Origin: Microbacterium sp. EST19A
GTDB taxonomy: Bacteria; Actinomycetota; Actinomycetes; Actinomycetales; Microbacteriaceae
Direction of reading: 5' to 3'
Assembly: GCF_019969685.1 (NCBI RefSeq)
Contig: NZ_JAHXYZ010000001.1
Coordinates: 620,001 to 684,000 of the forward strand
Length of the DNA stretch: 64,000 nucleotides
Shown here: positions 25,493 to 34,867 of the stretch, in pieces
Layout: every line of letters begins with the position of its first letter
Position numbering within the stretch: the stretch's first letter is position 1
The notes under the pieces: generated by a model
Database searches by the model: none
Told to the model about the DNA's origin: nothing
Seen by the model: only the letters and a program-made list of their open reading frames with translations
Made by a program: the position numbers and the translations under genes

Positions 25493-27006
25493 CACAGCCC
25501 CTGCGCCAGACGGTAGTAGGCCTGGTTCCAGCGCACCTGCTTCTGGAACTCCGGCAGCGTCGTGCTGTCGTCGATCACGAGCAGTTCGACCTCGGCCATC
25601 TCGGCGAAGTCGCGGAACGCCTCGATGCCCACGGCCGTCGACATGACCGTGTGGTGCGCGGCTCCGGCGGTCAGCCAGGCGGCGGCGCTCGTGGTGAAGT
25701 CGGGCTGAGGCTTCCAGACCGCGCGGCCCACGGGGAGCTTCGGCAGCGCCGCCCGCGGCGGCACGTTCTCGACGACGTTCGCGGTGAGGCGGAACCGGTC
25801 CCGCATATCGCTCAGTGCGACGACGACGGCCGGCCCGGGATCGGCCGTGAAGACCAGGCGCACCGGGTCGTCCTTGCCGCCGATGCCGAGCGGGTGGATC
25901 TCGAGCGTCGGCTTCGCGGTCGTGAGCGACGGCGACACCTCGAGCATGTGGGCGCCGAGGATGAGCTCGTCGCCCGGGGTCATGTCGTAGGTGTAGTCCT
26001 CCATGAGGCTCGCGCCACCGGGCAGCCCCGCGCCCATGACGTTCGCGATGCGCACGAGGATCGCGGTCTTCCAGTCGCCCTCGGCGCCGAAGCCGTAGCC
26101 CTCGGCCATCAGCCGCTGCACCGCGAGCCCCGGCAGCTGCTTCAGCGCACCGAGATCTTCGAACGAGGTGGTGAAGGCGCCGAAGCCGCCCTCCTCCAGG
26201 AACGACCGCAGCCCGAGCTCGATCGCCGCACCGTCGCGCAGGGACTCGTGCCGGTCACCGCCCTTCCGCAGCTCGGGGGCGACCTCGTAGAGCTCCTCGT
26301 ACTCCGCGACGAGCGCGTCGATGTCGGAGGCGGATGCCGCAGCGACGGCATCCGCCAGATCGTTCACGCCCCACGTGTTCACCTGCACGCCGAAACGCAG
26401 CTCGGCCTCGGTCTTGTCGCCCTCGGTCACCGCGACGAACCTCATGTTGTCGCCGAACCGGGCGAGCTTGAGGTCGCGCGATGCCGCGAGGCCCGCCGCG
26501 GCGCGCTGCCAGGTGCCGAGCTCGCGGCGCACGCGCGGGTCGGAGGCGTGTCCGACGATCGTCTTGCGCGGCACGCCGAGGCGCGTCTGGATGTATCCGA
26601 ACTCGCGGTCGCCGTGCGCGGCCTGGTTGAGGTTCATGAAATCGAAGTCGATCTCGGCCCACGGCAGCTCGACGTTCGCCTGCGTGTGCAGGTGCGCGAG
26701 CGGCTTGCGCAGCGCGTCGAGGCCCGCGATCCACATCTTCGCCGGGCTGAACGTGTGCATCCAGGCGACGAGACCGATCACGCGGTCGTCGGCGTTCGCC
26801 TCGAGGGCGGTGCGCTTGATGGCGGCGGCATCCGTCAGTACCGGCTTCCAGACGATGGTCACCGGCACCTCGTCGGCGGAGTCGAGCAGTCGCGCGATCT
26901 GCTGCGACTGCTCGGCGACCTGGGCCAGGGTCTCAGGCCCGTAGAGATGCTGACTGCCGGTGAGGAACCAGACCTCGTAGCCGTCGAGCGAAGTGGTGAG
27001 GGCCAT
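25492..27006 (-). CDS. araA: L-arabinose isomerase
   Basis: AraA converts L-arabinose to L-ribulose. The 504-residue protein starts [17 protein letters not shown] and contains [30 protein letters not shown] and AAHHTVMS near the C-terminus, carrying the metal-binding Glu and His residues of the family. The start ATG at 27006 has AAGGC upstream. It lies between araB and galM in the same direction. Confidence 0.96.
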   Translation of the reverse strand: MALTTSLDGYEVWFLTGSQHLYGPETLAQVAEQSQQIARLLDSADEVPVTIVWKPVLTDAAAIKRTALEANADDRVIGLVAWMHTFSPAKMWIAGLDALRKPLAHLHTQANVELPWAEIDFDFMNLNQAAHGDREFGYIQTRLGVPRKTIVGHASDPRVRRELGTWQRAAAGLAASRDLKLARFGDNMRFVAVTEGDKTEAELRFGVQVNTWGVNDLADAVAAASASDIDALVAEYEELYEVAPELRKGGDRHESLRDGAAIELGLRSFLEEGGFGAFTTSFEDLGALKQLPGLAVQRLMAEGYGFGAEGDWKTAILVRIANVMGAGLPGGASLMEDYTYDMTPGDELILGAHMLEVSPSLTTAKPTLEIHPLGIGGKDDPVRLVFTADPGPAVVVALSDMRDRFRLTANVVENVPPRAALPKLPVGRAVWKPQPDFTTSAAAWLTAGAAHHTVMSTAVGIEAFRDFAEMAEVELLVIDDSTTLPEFQKQVRWNQAYYRLAQGL

Positions 27007-27031
27007 GGTGTGTTGCCTTTCGGAAGCGGGT

Positions 27032-27062
27032 TCGGTCGCTGAGCGAGCGCAGCGAGACGAAG
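27032..27062. repeat. dispersed palindromic repeat between araB and araA
   Basis: TCGCTGAGCGAGCGCAGCGA with flanking bases is self-complementary around GAGCGAGC. It takes up most of the 58-bp araB-araA gap. Words of this type recur in actinobacterial intergenic regions from general knowledge. It could form a hairpin that adjusts araA relative to araB. Confidence 0.55.
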
Positions 27063-27064
27063 AG

Positions 27065-28666
27065 TCAGAGGGATGCGACGGCGGCGGCTTCGACGGCCAG
27101 TCCCGCCCGGTAGCGGTCGAGGTAGGAGGCGAAGCCGGCGACGTCGGCCGGGTCGGGTTCGACGAGCGAGACGGATGCCGTGGCGAACACCCGCTCGTCG
27201 AGATAGGCGCTCAGCGAGAGGTCATCGACGTGCGCCAGGTACGACGCCAGCACCGCGATGCCCCAGGCCCCGCCCTCGGACGCCAGCTCGCCCACCGCTA
27301 CCGGTGCAGCGAGCGCCCCGGCGAGGAAGCGCTGCGCGACTCCGGCGGTGCGGAACATGCCGCCGTGGGCGAACATCCGGTCGAGTTCGACGCCCTCCGC
27401 CGTCAGCACCTGCATGCCGAGGGCGAGAGTCCCGAACACCCCGTAGAGCTGGGCGCGCACGAAGTTCGCGAGCGTGAAGGCGCTGTCGGGCGTGCGGACG
27501 AAGAGCGGGCGACCCGCGTCGAGGCCCGCGATGGGCTCACCCGCGAGGTGGTTGTAGGCCAGCAGGCCACCGGCATCCGCTTCGCCCTCGAGCGCCTCGC
27601 GGAACAGCACGTCGAAGACGGAATCGTCGTCGAGCGGCCGGCCCGCCGCGGCCGTGAAGCGCGTGAAGAGTCCTGCCCAGGCCGCGAGCTCGCTGGCGCC
27701 GTTGTTGCAGTGCACCATCGCGACGGCATCGCCCGCGGGAGTGGTCACGAGGTCGAGCTCATGATGCACCTCGGCGAGCGGCCGCTCGAGCACGACCATC
27801 GCGAAGATGCTGGTGCCGGCGGAGACGTTGCCGGTTCGCGGGGCGACCGAGTTCGTCGCGACCATGCCGGTGCCCGCGTCGCCCTCGGGCGGACACAGCG
27901 GGATGCCGGGCTGCAGGGCCCCGCTCGCGTCGAGGAGGGCGGCGCCCTCGGAGGTGAGCGCACCGGCGGCCGCTCCGGCGGGGAGAACCGCGGGGAGGAT
28001 ATCGGCGAGAGATGCCGGAAGCCGGTCGCCGGCGTGGGCGTCGTAGGCGCGCAGCATCCGGTCGTCGTAGTCGCCGGTCGCGGAGTCGATCGGGAACATC
28101 CCCGAGGCGTCACCGACGCCGAGCACCCGCTCTCCGGTGAGCTTCTCGTGCACGTAGCCGGCGAGAGTGTTCACGCTCGCGATCTGCGGCACGTGCGCCT
28201 CGGCGTCGACCGCGGCCTGATGCAGGTGCGCGATCGACCAGCGCAGCGGGATGTTGACGCCCAGCAGTTCGGTGAGCTCTGTCGCGGCGACTCCGGTGTT
28301 GGTGTTGCGCCAGGTGCGGAACGGCACGAGCAGCTCGCCGGACGCGTCGAAGGCCAGGTAGCCGTGCATCATCGCCGAGATGCCGATCGCGCCGAACGAC
28401 TCCGGACGGATGCCGTGCTGCTGCTCCGCATCGGCGACGAGGTCGGCGTAGGCGGACTGCAGCCCGGTCCACACCTCGTCGATCGCGTAGGTCCAGAGTC
28501 CGTCCTCGAGGCGGTTCTCCCAGGCGAACGAACCGGTCGCGAGCACCTCGGTCGGCTCGGACCCGATCAGGCACGCCTTGATGCGCGTGGAACCCAGCTC
28601 GATGCCGAGGCTCGTGCGGCCGGCGCGGATGTCGTCGGCCGCGGATGCCGCGGGCGGAAGGCTCAT
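27065..28666 (-). CDS. araB: L-ribulokinase
   Basis: AraB phosphorylates L-ribulose. The 533-residue FGGY kinase has [16 protein letters not shown] at residues 19-34, [18 protein letters not shown] for the substrate site, [13 protein letters not shown] for ATP, and [13 protein letters not shown] near the end. It resembles the actinobacterial type of ribulokinase rather than the E. coli type. Its ATG overlaps the araD stop (ATGA). Confidence 0.92.
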   Translation of the reverse strand: MSLPPAASAADDIRAGRTSLGIELGSTRIKACLIGSEPTEVLATGSFAWENRLEDGLWTYAIDEVWTGLQSAYADLVADAEQQHGIRPESFGAIGISAMMHGYLAFDASGELLVPFRTWRNTNTGVAATELTELLGVNIPLRWSIAHLHQAAVDAEAHVPQIASVNTLAGYVHEKLTGERVLGVGDASGMFPIDSATGDYDDRMLRAYDAHAGDRLPASLADILPAVLPAGAAAGALTSEGAALLDASGALQPGIPLCPPEGDAGTGMVATNSVAPRTGNVSAGTSIFAMVVLERPLAEVHHELDLVTTPAGDAVAMVHCNNGASELAAWAGLFTRFTAAAGRPLDDDSVFDVLFREALEGEADAGGLLAYNHLAGEPIAGLDAGRPLFVRTPDSAFTLANFVRAQLYGVFGTLALGMQVLTAEGVELDRMFAHGGMFRTAGVAQRFLAGALAAPVAVGELASEGGAWGIAVLASYLAHVDDLSLSAYLDERVFATASVSLVEPDPADVAGFASYLDRYRAGLAVEAAAVASL

Positions 28667-29382
28667 CGGCGGGTGTCCTGACTCTGGCCGTACACGTTCT
28701 GGTAGCGGTCGAAGAGGCTGTCGATCGCGGCCTGCGGAATCGGGATCAGCGGCCCCGCCTCGCGGGCGAGGTGCACGGTGCGGGCGACGTCTTCGACCAT
28801 GACGGCGGCCTTCACGGCATCCTTCGCGTCGGAGCCGATCGTGAACGGTCCGTGGTTCTGCATGAGCACGGCGCGGGAGCGGTGCCCGCTGAGCGTCTCG
28901 ACGATGCCGCGGCCGATCGAGTCGTCGCCGATGATCGCGAAGGGTCCGACCGGGATCGGGCCGCCGAACTCATCGGCCATCGCGGTGATGACGCACGGGA
29001 TCTCCTCGCCGCGCGCGGCCCACGCCACGGCATACGTCGAGTGCGTGTGCACGACGCCGCCGACGGCCGGCATGTTCCGGTAGACGTAGGCGTGCGCGGC
29101 GGTGTCGCTCGACGGCGAGCGGTCGCTGCCGGGAGTGCCGGGGATGACGGCGCCGTCGAGGTCGCACAGGATCATGTTCTCGGGCGTCAGGTCGTCGTAG
29201 GAGACGCCGGACGGCTTGATCACGAACAGGTCGGCGCCGGGGACGCGGCCCGAGACGTTGCCACCGGTCCAGACGACGAGTCCGTAGCGGACGAGTTCGG
29301 CGTGGAGCCGGGCGACGTCGGCGCGGACGGCATCGATGGATGCTGCGACCTCATCGGAGAAGGCGGGGGCTTCGTTGCTCAC
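28663..29382 (-). CDS. araD: L-ribulose-5-phosphate 4-epimerase
   Basis: AraD converts L-ribulose 5-phosphate to D-xylulose 5-phosphate. The 239-residue class II aldolase-fold protein has TGGNVSGRV, HTHSTYAVAWA with two zinc His residues, and QNHGPFTIG with the third. The GTG at 29382 is preferred because CGAGG lies just upstream; a longer frame would overlap the operator. It is the first gene of araD-araB-araA-galM. Confidence 0.94.
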   Translation of the reverse strand: MSNEAPAFSDEVAASIDAVRADVARLHAELVRYGLVVWTGGNVSGRVPGADLFVIKPSGVSYDDLTPENMILCDLDGAVIPGTPGSDRSPSSDTAAHAYVYRNMPAVGGVVHTHSTYAVAWAARGEEIPCVITAMADEFGGPIPVGPFAIIGDDSIGRGIVETLSGHRSRAVLMQNHGPFTIGSDAKDAVKAAVMVEDVARTVHLAREAGPLIPIPQAAIDSLFDRYQNVYGQSQDTRR

Positions 29383-29410
29383 GGGACCTCGGGGTTCTGG
29401 CGGCCGACCA

Positions 29411-29426
29411 CTGTGACCGGTCACAG
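29411..29426. promoter_or_regulatory. perfect LacI-type operator CTGTGACCGGTCACAG
   Basis: This 16-bp perfect palindrome has a central CpG step, typical of LacI-family sites. It lies 29 bp before the araD start, downstream of the lacI gene at 29472. A half copy (CTGTCAC) follows at 29431. It is probably the arabinose operon operator. Confidence 0.7.
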
Positions 29427-29471
29427 AAGTCTGTCACGGCCACTCGAGGGCGTCAAGGGACCGCGCGCGGG

Positions 29472-30482
29472 TCAGCGCGGCGCGGCGACGGAATCGCGCG
29501 CGATCAGCACCGGGGCGACCGGGAGCAGGTCGGCCGCGACGGATGCCGCTCCGCCGACCACCGCGGCGACGGCACGCCGAGCGAGTTCGTCGAAGTCCTG
29601 CCGCACGGTCGTGAGCTTCGGCCAGTAGAACGCGGCATCCGGGATGTCGTCGAAGCCGACCACGCTGATGTCGGCCGGCACCGAGAGACCGGCCTCGTGC
29701 AGCCCGCCGAGCAGGCCGAGCGCCATCTGGTCGTTCGCCGCGAAGACGGCGGTCACCCCGGCGGCGATGATCGCCTCGACCGCGGCGTAACCCGAGCCGG
29801 CGGACCAGTCCCCCGCGATCACCGGGCCTGCGGCGAGGCCGCGGTCGGCGATCTCCGCCGCGAAGCCCTCGGCGCGCGACTCGGCCTCGAGCCAGTCCGC
29901 GGGCCCGGCGAGGTGGGCGATGCGGGTGTGCCCGGCCTCGGTGAGGGCGGCGACCGCCAGGCGCGCGCCCGCGGCCTGGTCCACCGAGAGTCCGCGCGCA
30001 CCGCGACCGGCGGAGTGCAGCGTCACCACCGGCACACCGATCCGCAGCGCATCGAGTGCTTCGAGCGTGCGGGCGTGGGGGGCGACGACGACGATCCCCT
30101 CCACACCCTGGGTGATGAGATGGTCCACCGCCGAGACGACGGCCGCGGCATCCCCCGCATCGGCGAATGCCGCGCTCACCCAGTACCCCGAACCGCGTGC
30201 CGCAGCCTCGAGCGCGGCGATGCTGCGCGACGGCCCGTACTGCAGCGCGTCGGAGGCGAGCACGCCGAGCGTGCGGGAGCGACGGGTGCCCAGCGCCCGG
30301 GCGGCGTTGTTCATCCGGTAGCCGAGCTCGGCCATCGCCGCCTGCACGCGCTCGAGGGTCTCGGGCGCGACGTCGGGGTGGTCGTTGAGCACCCGCGACA
30401 CGGTCTGCCGCGACACTCCGGCGAGCGCGGCGACATCGCGGACGCCGACCGTGCGGCCGGAAGGACGGGCGGACTCACTCAC
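29472..30482 (-). CDS. LacI family regulator, probable arabinose repressor
   Basis: The 336-residue protein has the N-terminal LacI headpiece (VGVRDVAALAGVSRQTVSRVLNDHPDVAPETLERVQAAMAELGYRMNNAARAL) and the periplasmic-binding-like core (GFDDIPDAAFYWPKLTTVRQDF). It lies just upstream of araD in the same direction, so control of the ara operon through the CTGTGACCGGTCACAG site is inferred. The GTG at 30482 is chosen because TACACT lies seven bases upstream, a leaderless signature. Confidence 0.92.
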   Translation of the reverse strand: MSESARPSGRTVGVRDVAALAGVSRQTVSRVLNDHPDVAPETLERVQAAMAELGYRMNNAARALGTRRSRTLGVLASDALQYGPSRSIAALEAAARGSGYWVSAAFADAGDAAAVVSAVDHLITQGVEGIVVVAPHARTLEALDALRIGVPVVTLHSAGRGARGLSVDQAAGARLAVAALTEAGHTRIAHLAGPADWLEAESRAEGFAAEIADRGLAAGPVIAGDWSAGSGYAAVEAIIAAGVTAVFAANDQMALGLLGGLHEAGLSVPADISVVGFDDIPDAAFYWPKLTTVRQDFDELARRAVAAVVGGAASVAADLLPVAPVLIARDSVAAPR

Positions 30483-30539
30483 GCCGACGAGTGTACGACG
30501 GCCGACCCCCTCGGCTTGCAGCCGTGCCACTCTGGAGAC

Positions 30540-31385
30540 ATGCGCATCGCTCTCACGGGATCATCCGGCAAGCTCGGCCGCGTCGTCGCACGCGAGCTGA
30601 GGTCGAACGGCTACGACGTCATCGGCATGGATGTCGCGGGCAGCCGCGGACCGGACTTCGTCCAGGTCGACCTGACCGACTACGGCCAGGTCGTCGACGC
30701 GTTCACCGCGGTCGGCGACACGCACGACGGCATCGACGCGGTCGTGCATCTGGGCGCGATCCCGGCCCCCGGCATCCGCTCCGACGTCGCGACGTTCCAC
30801 AACAACATGCCGGCGACGTTCAACGTGTTCTGGGCGGCCGTGCGCCTCGGCGTCCGCCGCATCGTCTACGCGTCGAGCGAGACGGTGCTCGGTCTGCCGT
30901 TCGATGCGCCGCCGCCCTACGTCCCCGTCGACGAGGACTATCCGGCCCGCCCGGAATCGGTGTACTCGCTGGTCAAGACCCTCGAGGAGCACATGGCGAC
31001 CGAGCTGGTGCGCTGGCACCCGGACGTGTCGATCACCGCGCTCCGGTTCTCGAACGTGATGGATCCCGAGGACTACGCGGCCTTCCCGGCCTTCGACGCC
31101 GACGCACTCCTGCGCAAGTGGAACCTCTGGGGCTACATCGACGCCCGCGACGGCGCCCAGGCGGTGCAGCGGGCGCTCGAGAACGCGGCTCCCGGCTTCG
31201 ACCGGTTCATCATCGCCGCGGCCGACACGGTCATGACGCGACCGAACGCGGAGCTGCTCGCCGAGGTGTTCCCGGACGTGCCGGTGAAGGGCGAGTTCGG
31301 CCCGAACCAGACCCTGCTGTCGATCGACAAGGCCCGCCGCGTGCTGGGCTTCGACCCGCAGCACTCCTGGCGCGACCACGTGTAG
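30540..31385 (+). CDS. NAD-dependent epimerase/dehydratase family protein
   Basis: The 281-residue extended SDR has MRIALTGSSGKLGRVVAREL for NAD binding, VYASSETVLG and the catalytic YSLVK. The C-terminal part is short, like uronate or sugar dehydrogenases of this group. The substrate is not known; its place beside ara genes suggests a pentose or its acid. GGAG lies just before the ATG at 30540. It is divergent from the arabinose lacI over 57 bp. Confidence 0.85.
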   Translation: MRIALTGSSGKLGRVVARELRSNGYDVIGMDVAGSRGPDFVQVDLTDYGQVVDAFTAVGDTHDGIDAVVHLGAIPAPGIRSDVATFHNNMPATFNVFWAAVRLGVRRIVYASSETVLGLPFDAPPPYVPVDEDYPARPESVYSLVKTLEEHMATELVRWHPDVSITALRFSNVMDPEDYAAFPAFDADALLRKWNLWGYIDARDGAQAVQRALENAAPGFDRFIIAAADTVMTRPNAELLAEVFPDVPVKGEFGPNQTLLSIDKARRVLGFDPQHSWRDHV

Positions 31386-31394
31386 CGCCCGCCG

Positions 31395-32420
31395 CTACCG
31401 CCGGGCGATGGTCGATCCGCGGATCACCAGGCGCACGGGCAGGTGGTGCGACCCCTCGCCGATGTCGACGCCGTCGATCGCGTCGAACACTCGCTGCGCG
31501 GCCTGACGGCCCAGCTGCTGCAGGTTCGCGTCGATGCTGGTGAGCTCGGGGCGCGCGTTGGTGGCGAGCACCTCCCAGTTGTCGTACCCGATCACCGCGA
31601 GGTCGTCGGGCACGGCGCGTCCGAGGTCGCGCGCCGAGTCGAGAACGCCGCGGGCGATCTGGTCGGATCCGCAGAAGATCGCATCGATGTCCGGATGCCG
31701 CTGCAGCAGCAGCGCCCCGGCATCCCTCCCCCAGTGCTCGGTCCATTCCGAGAACATGGGCTCGCCGACGAGCTCGAGACCCGCTTCGGACAGCGCGGCT
31801 CTGGCGCCGGCGAGGCGGTCCTGCGCCGCGGCATACGAGGGCTCGCCCGAGATGTGCGCGATGCGGCGGCGCCCGCAGGCCAGCAGATGCTCGATCGCGA
31901 GTCGCCCGCCGGCGTAGTTGTCCGGCGTGAGCGACAGGTCCCGCGGGTCGTCCGAGGGCGCGTACGCGTAGACCACGGGCACCGGCAGGTCCTGCCCGAG
32001 CGAGGGGCGCGGGTCGGTCTGCCGTCCCACCACGATGATCCCGTCGACGCGTCGGCTCAGCAGCTCCTTCAGGTGATGCTGCTCGCGGATGGCGTCACCT
32101 CGGGCATCGCACAGGAACACGTTGATGCGCCCGGCGCCGAACGCGTCTTCCGCCCCCATCAGGATCGGGATCATGAAGCGACCCTCGAGGTCGCTCGTGA
32201 GCAGCCCGACCGTTCCGGTGCGACCGGCGAGCAGGCCGCGCGCCATCGCGTTCGGCGTGAAGGACAGCTCCTCGGCGACGGCGAGCACGCGCGCCCTGGT
32301 CGCCGCAGCGACGTCGCCGCGGTCGTTGAGAGCCTTGGATGCCGTGGCGATCGAGACCCCGGCCAGACGGGCCACGTCGCTGAGGGTCGCCGCCTTGCTC
32401 GCTGATTCGCCGTTTGCCAT
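31395..32420 (-). CDS. LacI family regulator of the GH127 ABC operon
   Basis: The 341-residue protein has the headpiece ATLSDVARLAGVSIATASKALNDRGDVAAATRARVLAVAEELSFTPNAMAR and the LacI core ending HHLPVRLVIRGSTIARR. It is divergent from the solute-binding-protein gene at 32596 and most likely represses it through the CGAAAGCGGTTTCG site. GGGGGCGAG precedes the ATG at 32420. Confidence 0.92.
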   Translation of the reverse strand: MANGESASKAATLSDVARLAGVSIATASKALNDRGDVAAATRARVLAVAEELSFTPNAMARGLLAGRTGTVGLLTSDLEGRFMIPILMGAEDAFGAGRINVFLCDARGDAIREQHHLKELLSRRVDGIIVVGRQTDPRPSLGQDLPVPVVYAYAPSDDPRDLSLTPDNYAGGRLAIEHLLACGRRRIAHISGEPSYAAAQDRLAGARAALSEAGLELVGEPMFSEWTEHWGRDAGALLLQRHPDIDAIFCGSDQIARGVLDSARDLGRAVPDDLAVIGYDNWEVLATNARPELTSIDANLQQLGRQAAQRVFDAIDGVDIGEGSHHLPVRLVIRGSTIARR

Positions 32421-32461
32421 CTCGCCCCCTGAACGTTGCTGAAAGGTTATCGGAGCGATCC

Positions 32462-32509
32462 TTGACCGCTGCGCATCTTTCACGATATACCTTTTCGAAA
32501 GCGGTTTCG
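32462..32509 (+). promoter_or_regulatory. promoter TTGACC-N18-TATACC with operator CGAAAGCGGTTTCG
   Basis: TTGACC at 32462-32467 and TATACC at 32486-32491 are 18 bp apart. Five bases later the near-perfect 14-bp palindrome CGAAAGCGGTTTCG (32496-32509) covers the expected transcription start. A further TTTTCGAA half site is at 32513. This is a classic LacI-type repression layout for the operon starting at 32596. Confidence 0.72.
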
Positions 32510-32595
32510 GAGTTTTCGAAGTCGCCCTTCCACGCCCGACAGCGCCGTCACCCGACGACATCATCCGCTCACCGAAGAGTCCTGGAGGCAATCCC

Positions 32596-33894
32596 ATGCA
32601 CATCACCCGACGCCGTGCCGTCAGACGCACCGTCACCGCTCTTGCCGTCACCGGCCTGCTGCTCGGCCCGCTCGCGGCCTGTGCTGCGGGCGACGCCGAC
32701 GCCGGCCCCGAAGAGCCCATCACCGCGGAGGGCGTCGACGACGGGTCGACCCTGACGCTCTGGACCCGCGCTCCCATCGAGCGCCAGGCCAAGCTCCTCG
32801 TCGACGCCTACAACGACTCGCACGAGAATCAGGTCGAGCTCACGGTCGTCCCCAACGACGACTACGTCGCCAAGGTCGGCGCCGCCGCCGGCTCCGGCGG
32901 GCTCCCCGACCTGTTCGCCGCCGACATCGTCTACGTGCCCAACTGGGCGGGGCAGGGCCTGTTCGCCGACATCTCCGAGCAGATCGACGGCCTCGACTTC
33001 AAGGACGACATCAACCAGGGCCACCTTTCCGCCGGCACGGTCGACGGCAAGGAGTACGTGCTTCCGTTCGCGCTCGACCTCTCGATGCTGTTCTGGAACA
33101 AGGAGCTGTTCGCCGAGGCCGGCCTCGACCCCGAGAAGGCTCCGGCCACGCTCGAGGAGTTCGCCGACGCCGCCCTCGCCGTGCAGGCGCTGAACAAGCC
33201 CGGCACGTACGGAACCGCCACCGGCCTGAACTGCGGCGGATGCCTCGTCTTCACCTGGTTCCCCTCGGTCTGGGCATCCGGCGAGCAGGTCATGAGCGAC
33301 GACGGAACAGAGGCGCTGCTCGACGGCGACGCCGCCCAGGCCGTGTACGACACGTGGGCCGGGCTCGAGGAGGCGGGCGCCGTGCTGCCGAGTTCCACCG
33401 ACGAGACCGGCCCGACCTGGACCGCCGCGTTCAGCGAGGGCAAGGTCGGCGTCATGCCGTTCCCGGCGACGCTGCTCCCCTCGCTCGAGTTCGACGCGGG
33501 CGTGGCCGGCATCCCCGGTGTCGACGGCGGCGTCTCCACGTTCGTGGGCGGCGACGGCATCGGCATCTCGAAGGACTCGAAGCAGTCCGCGCAGGCGTGG
33601 AACTTCCTCAACTGGATGATGTCGGAGGAGGCGCAGGTCGAGGTGCTCGCCAAAGACGGCAACGCCGTCTCGCGCGGCGACCTCGCCGACAACGAGTACG
33701 CCGCCGCCGACCCGAGGCTGGTCACGATCAACGAGGTCGCGGCACAGGGCGACACCCCCGTGGCCCTGAACTTCCAGCAGGCGTTCAACGCTCCGGGCAG
33801 CCCCTGGCTCACGCTCATCCGCAACCGCGTGCTGAACGGCGAGGACTCGGTCACGGCCGACAACGAGGAGATCACCGCGATCCTCTCGCAGTGA
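32596..33894 (+). CDS. CUT1 sugar ABC transporter substrate-binding lipoprotein
   Basis: The 432-residue protein has an N-terminal signal with a lipobox LAAC, the lipidated Cys being residue 29. The core shows the solute-binding protein 1 family features: LTLWTRAPIERQAKLLVDAYN, LPFALDLSMLFWNKELFAEAGLD and GDGIGISKDSKQSAQAWNFLNWMM. The GH127 gene at the end of the operon suggests a beta-linked arabino-oligosaccharide as substrate. It is followed by a strong hairpin that should raise its expression over the permeases. Confidence 0.92.
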   Translation: MHITRRRAVRRTVTALAVTGLLLGPLAACAAGDADAGPEEPITAEGVDDGSTLTLWTRAPIERQAKLLVDAYNDSHENQVELTVVPNDDYVAKVGAAAGSGGLPDLFAADIVYVPNWAGQGLFADISEQIDGLDFKDDINQGHLSAGTVDGKEYVLPFALDLSMLFWNKELFAEAGLDPEKAPATLEEFADAALAVQALNKPGTYGTATGLNCGGCLVFTWFPSVWASGEQVMSDDGTEALLDGDAAQAVYDTWAGLEEAGAVLPSSTDETGPTWTAAFSEGKVGVMPFPATLLPSLEFDAGVAGIPGVDGGVSTFVGGDGIGISKDSKQSAQAWNFLNWMMSEEAQVEVLAKDGNAVSRGDLADNEYAAADPRLVTINEVAAQGDTPVALNFQQAFNAPGSPWLTLIRNRVLNGEDSVTADNEEITAILSQ

Positions 33895-33899
33895 CCCCC

Positions 33900-33929
33900 G
33901 CGGGGGCGGCACCCCCGTGCCGCCCCCGC
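33900..33929 (+). terminator. perfect 13-bp intercistronic hairpin after the substrate-binding gene
   Basis: GCGGGGGCGGCAC at 33900-33912 pairs perfectly with 33917-33929 around CCCC, five bases after the stop codon and before the permease gene. Its place suits an mRNA 3'-end stabiliser or leaky terminator giving more binding protein than permease, as known for malE-type operons. Confidence 0.65.
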
Positions 33930-33957
33930 CTTCCCGCTCCGATCGAAAGAGGATGAG

Positions 33958-34863
33958 ATGACCTCGACCGCACCCCCGCTGCGACGCCGACGCGGGCGCA
34001 CCGGATTCGGCGGCCCCGTGCAGGGCTGGCTCTACGCCGCCCCGACGGCGATCTTCGTCGCCCTCCTGTTCGTGGTCCCCCTGGTGCTCGTGCTGCAGAT
34101 GTCGGGATCCGACTGGCCGCTGCTGAGCGGCAACCGCGGCCCGAACCTGCCGGACAACTTCGTGGATGCCGTCAACCACCGTCTCTTCTGGGACTCGATC
34201 CGCTTCACCCTGCTCTACACCGTGATCACGACCGTGATCCTCATCGGGCTGGGTCTCGGGCTGGCGCTCCTCGTGCAGGAGTCGACCCGCTGGAAGGGCT
34301 TCCTGCGCACGGCCTTCCTCATCCCGAGCGCGCTGGGCCTGGCATCCGCCTCCCTCCTGTTCTACGTGCTGTACTCCCCGATAGCCGGGCCCTTCGCCGG
34401 GCTGATGAAGTCGTGGGGCGTCACGTTCCTCGGCACCCCGGAGGGCGCTCTGTGGTCGACGATCTTCCTGATCGTGTGGCGCTTCGCCGGCTTCTACATG
34501 CTGCTCATGCTCGTCGGCCTGCAGGGCATCCCGGACGACATCTACGAGGCGGCGCGCATCGACGGTTCGAGCGCCTGGCAGACCTTCCGTCACATCACCG
34601 TCCCGCTCCTCAAGCCGACCTTCGCGCTCACCACCGTGATGTGCGTGACCGGGTCGCTGCTCGCGTTCGAGCAGTTCTACATCCTCACCAAGGGCGGCCC
34701 CGACAACAGCACCATGACGGTCGTGCAGCTGATCTACAACGTGGCCTTCCAGGGCCAGAACAGCCTCGGCATCGCCGGCGCCCTCTCGGTGATCGTGCTC
34801 CTCGCCCTCATCGTCATCAACGTCTTCCAGTTGCGCGCCTTCCGGCGTCCGGATGAGAGCTGA
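33958..34863 (+). CDS. CUT1 sugar ABC transporter permease (MalF-like)
   Basis: The 301-residue protein has about six transmembrane helices and the EAA loop EAARIDGSSAWQTFRHITVPLLKP, which docks to the ATPase. FEQFYILTKGGPDNSTM is typical of MalF-like subunits. It overlaps the next gene region by a few bases. Confidence 0.92.
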   Translation: MTSTAPPLRRRRGRTGFGGPVQGWLYAAPTAIFVALLFVVPLVLVLQMSGSDWPLLSGNRGPNLPDNFVDAVNHRLFWDSIRFTLLYTVITTVILIGLGLGLALLVQESTRWKGFLRTAFLIPSALGLASASLLFYVLYSPIAGPFAGLMKSWGVTFLGTPEGALWSTIFLIVWRFAGFYMLLMLVGLQGIPDDIYEAARIDGSSAWQTFRHITVPLLKPTFALTTVMCVTGSLLAFEQFYILTKGGPDNSTMTVVQLIYNVAFQGQNSLGIAGALSVIVLLALIVINVFQLRAFRRPDES

Positions 34864-34867
34864 GAAC

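Noticed and set aside
29340..30539. Open N-terminal extension of the SDR epimerase, antisense to lacI
   Set aside because: The real protein starts MRIALTGSSGKLG at 30540 with its own ribosome site; the extension is Arg-rich noise.
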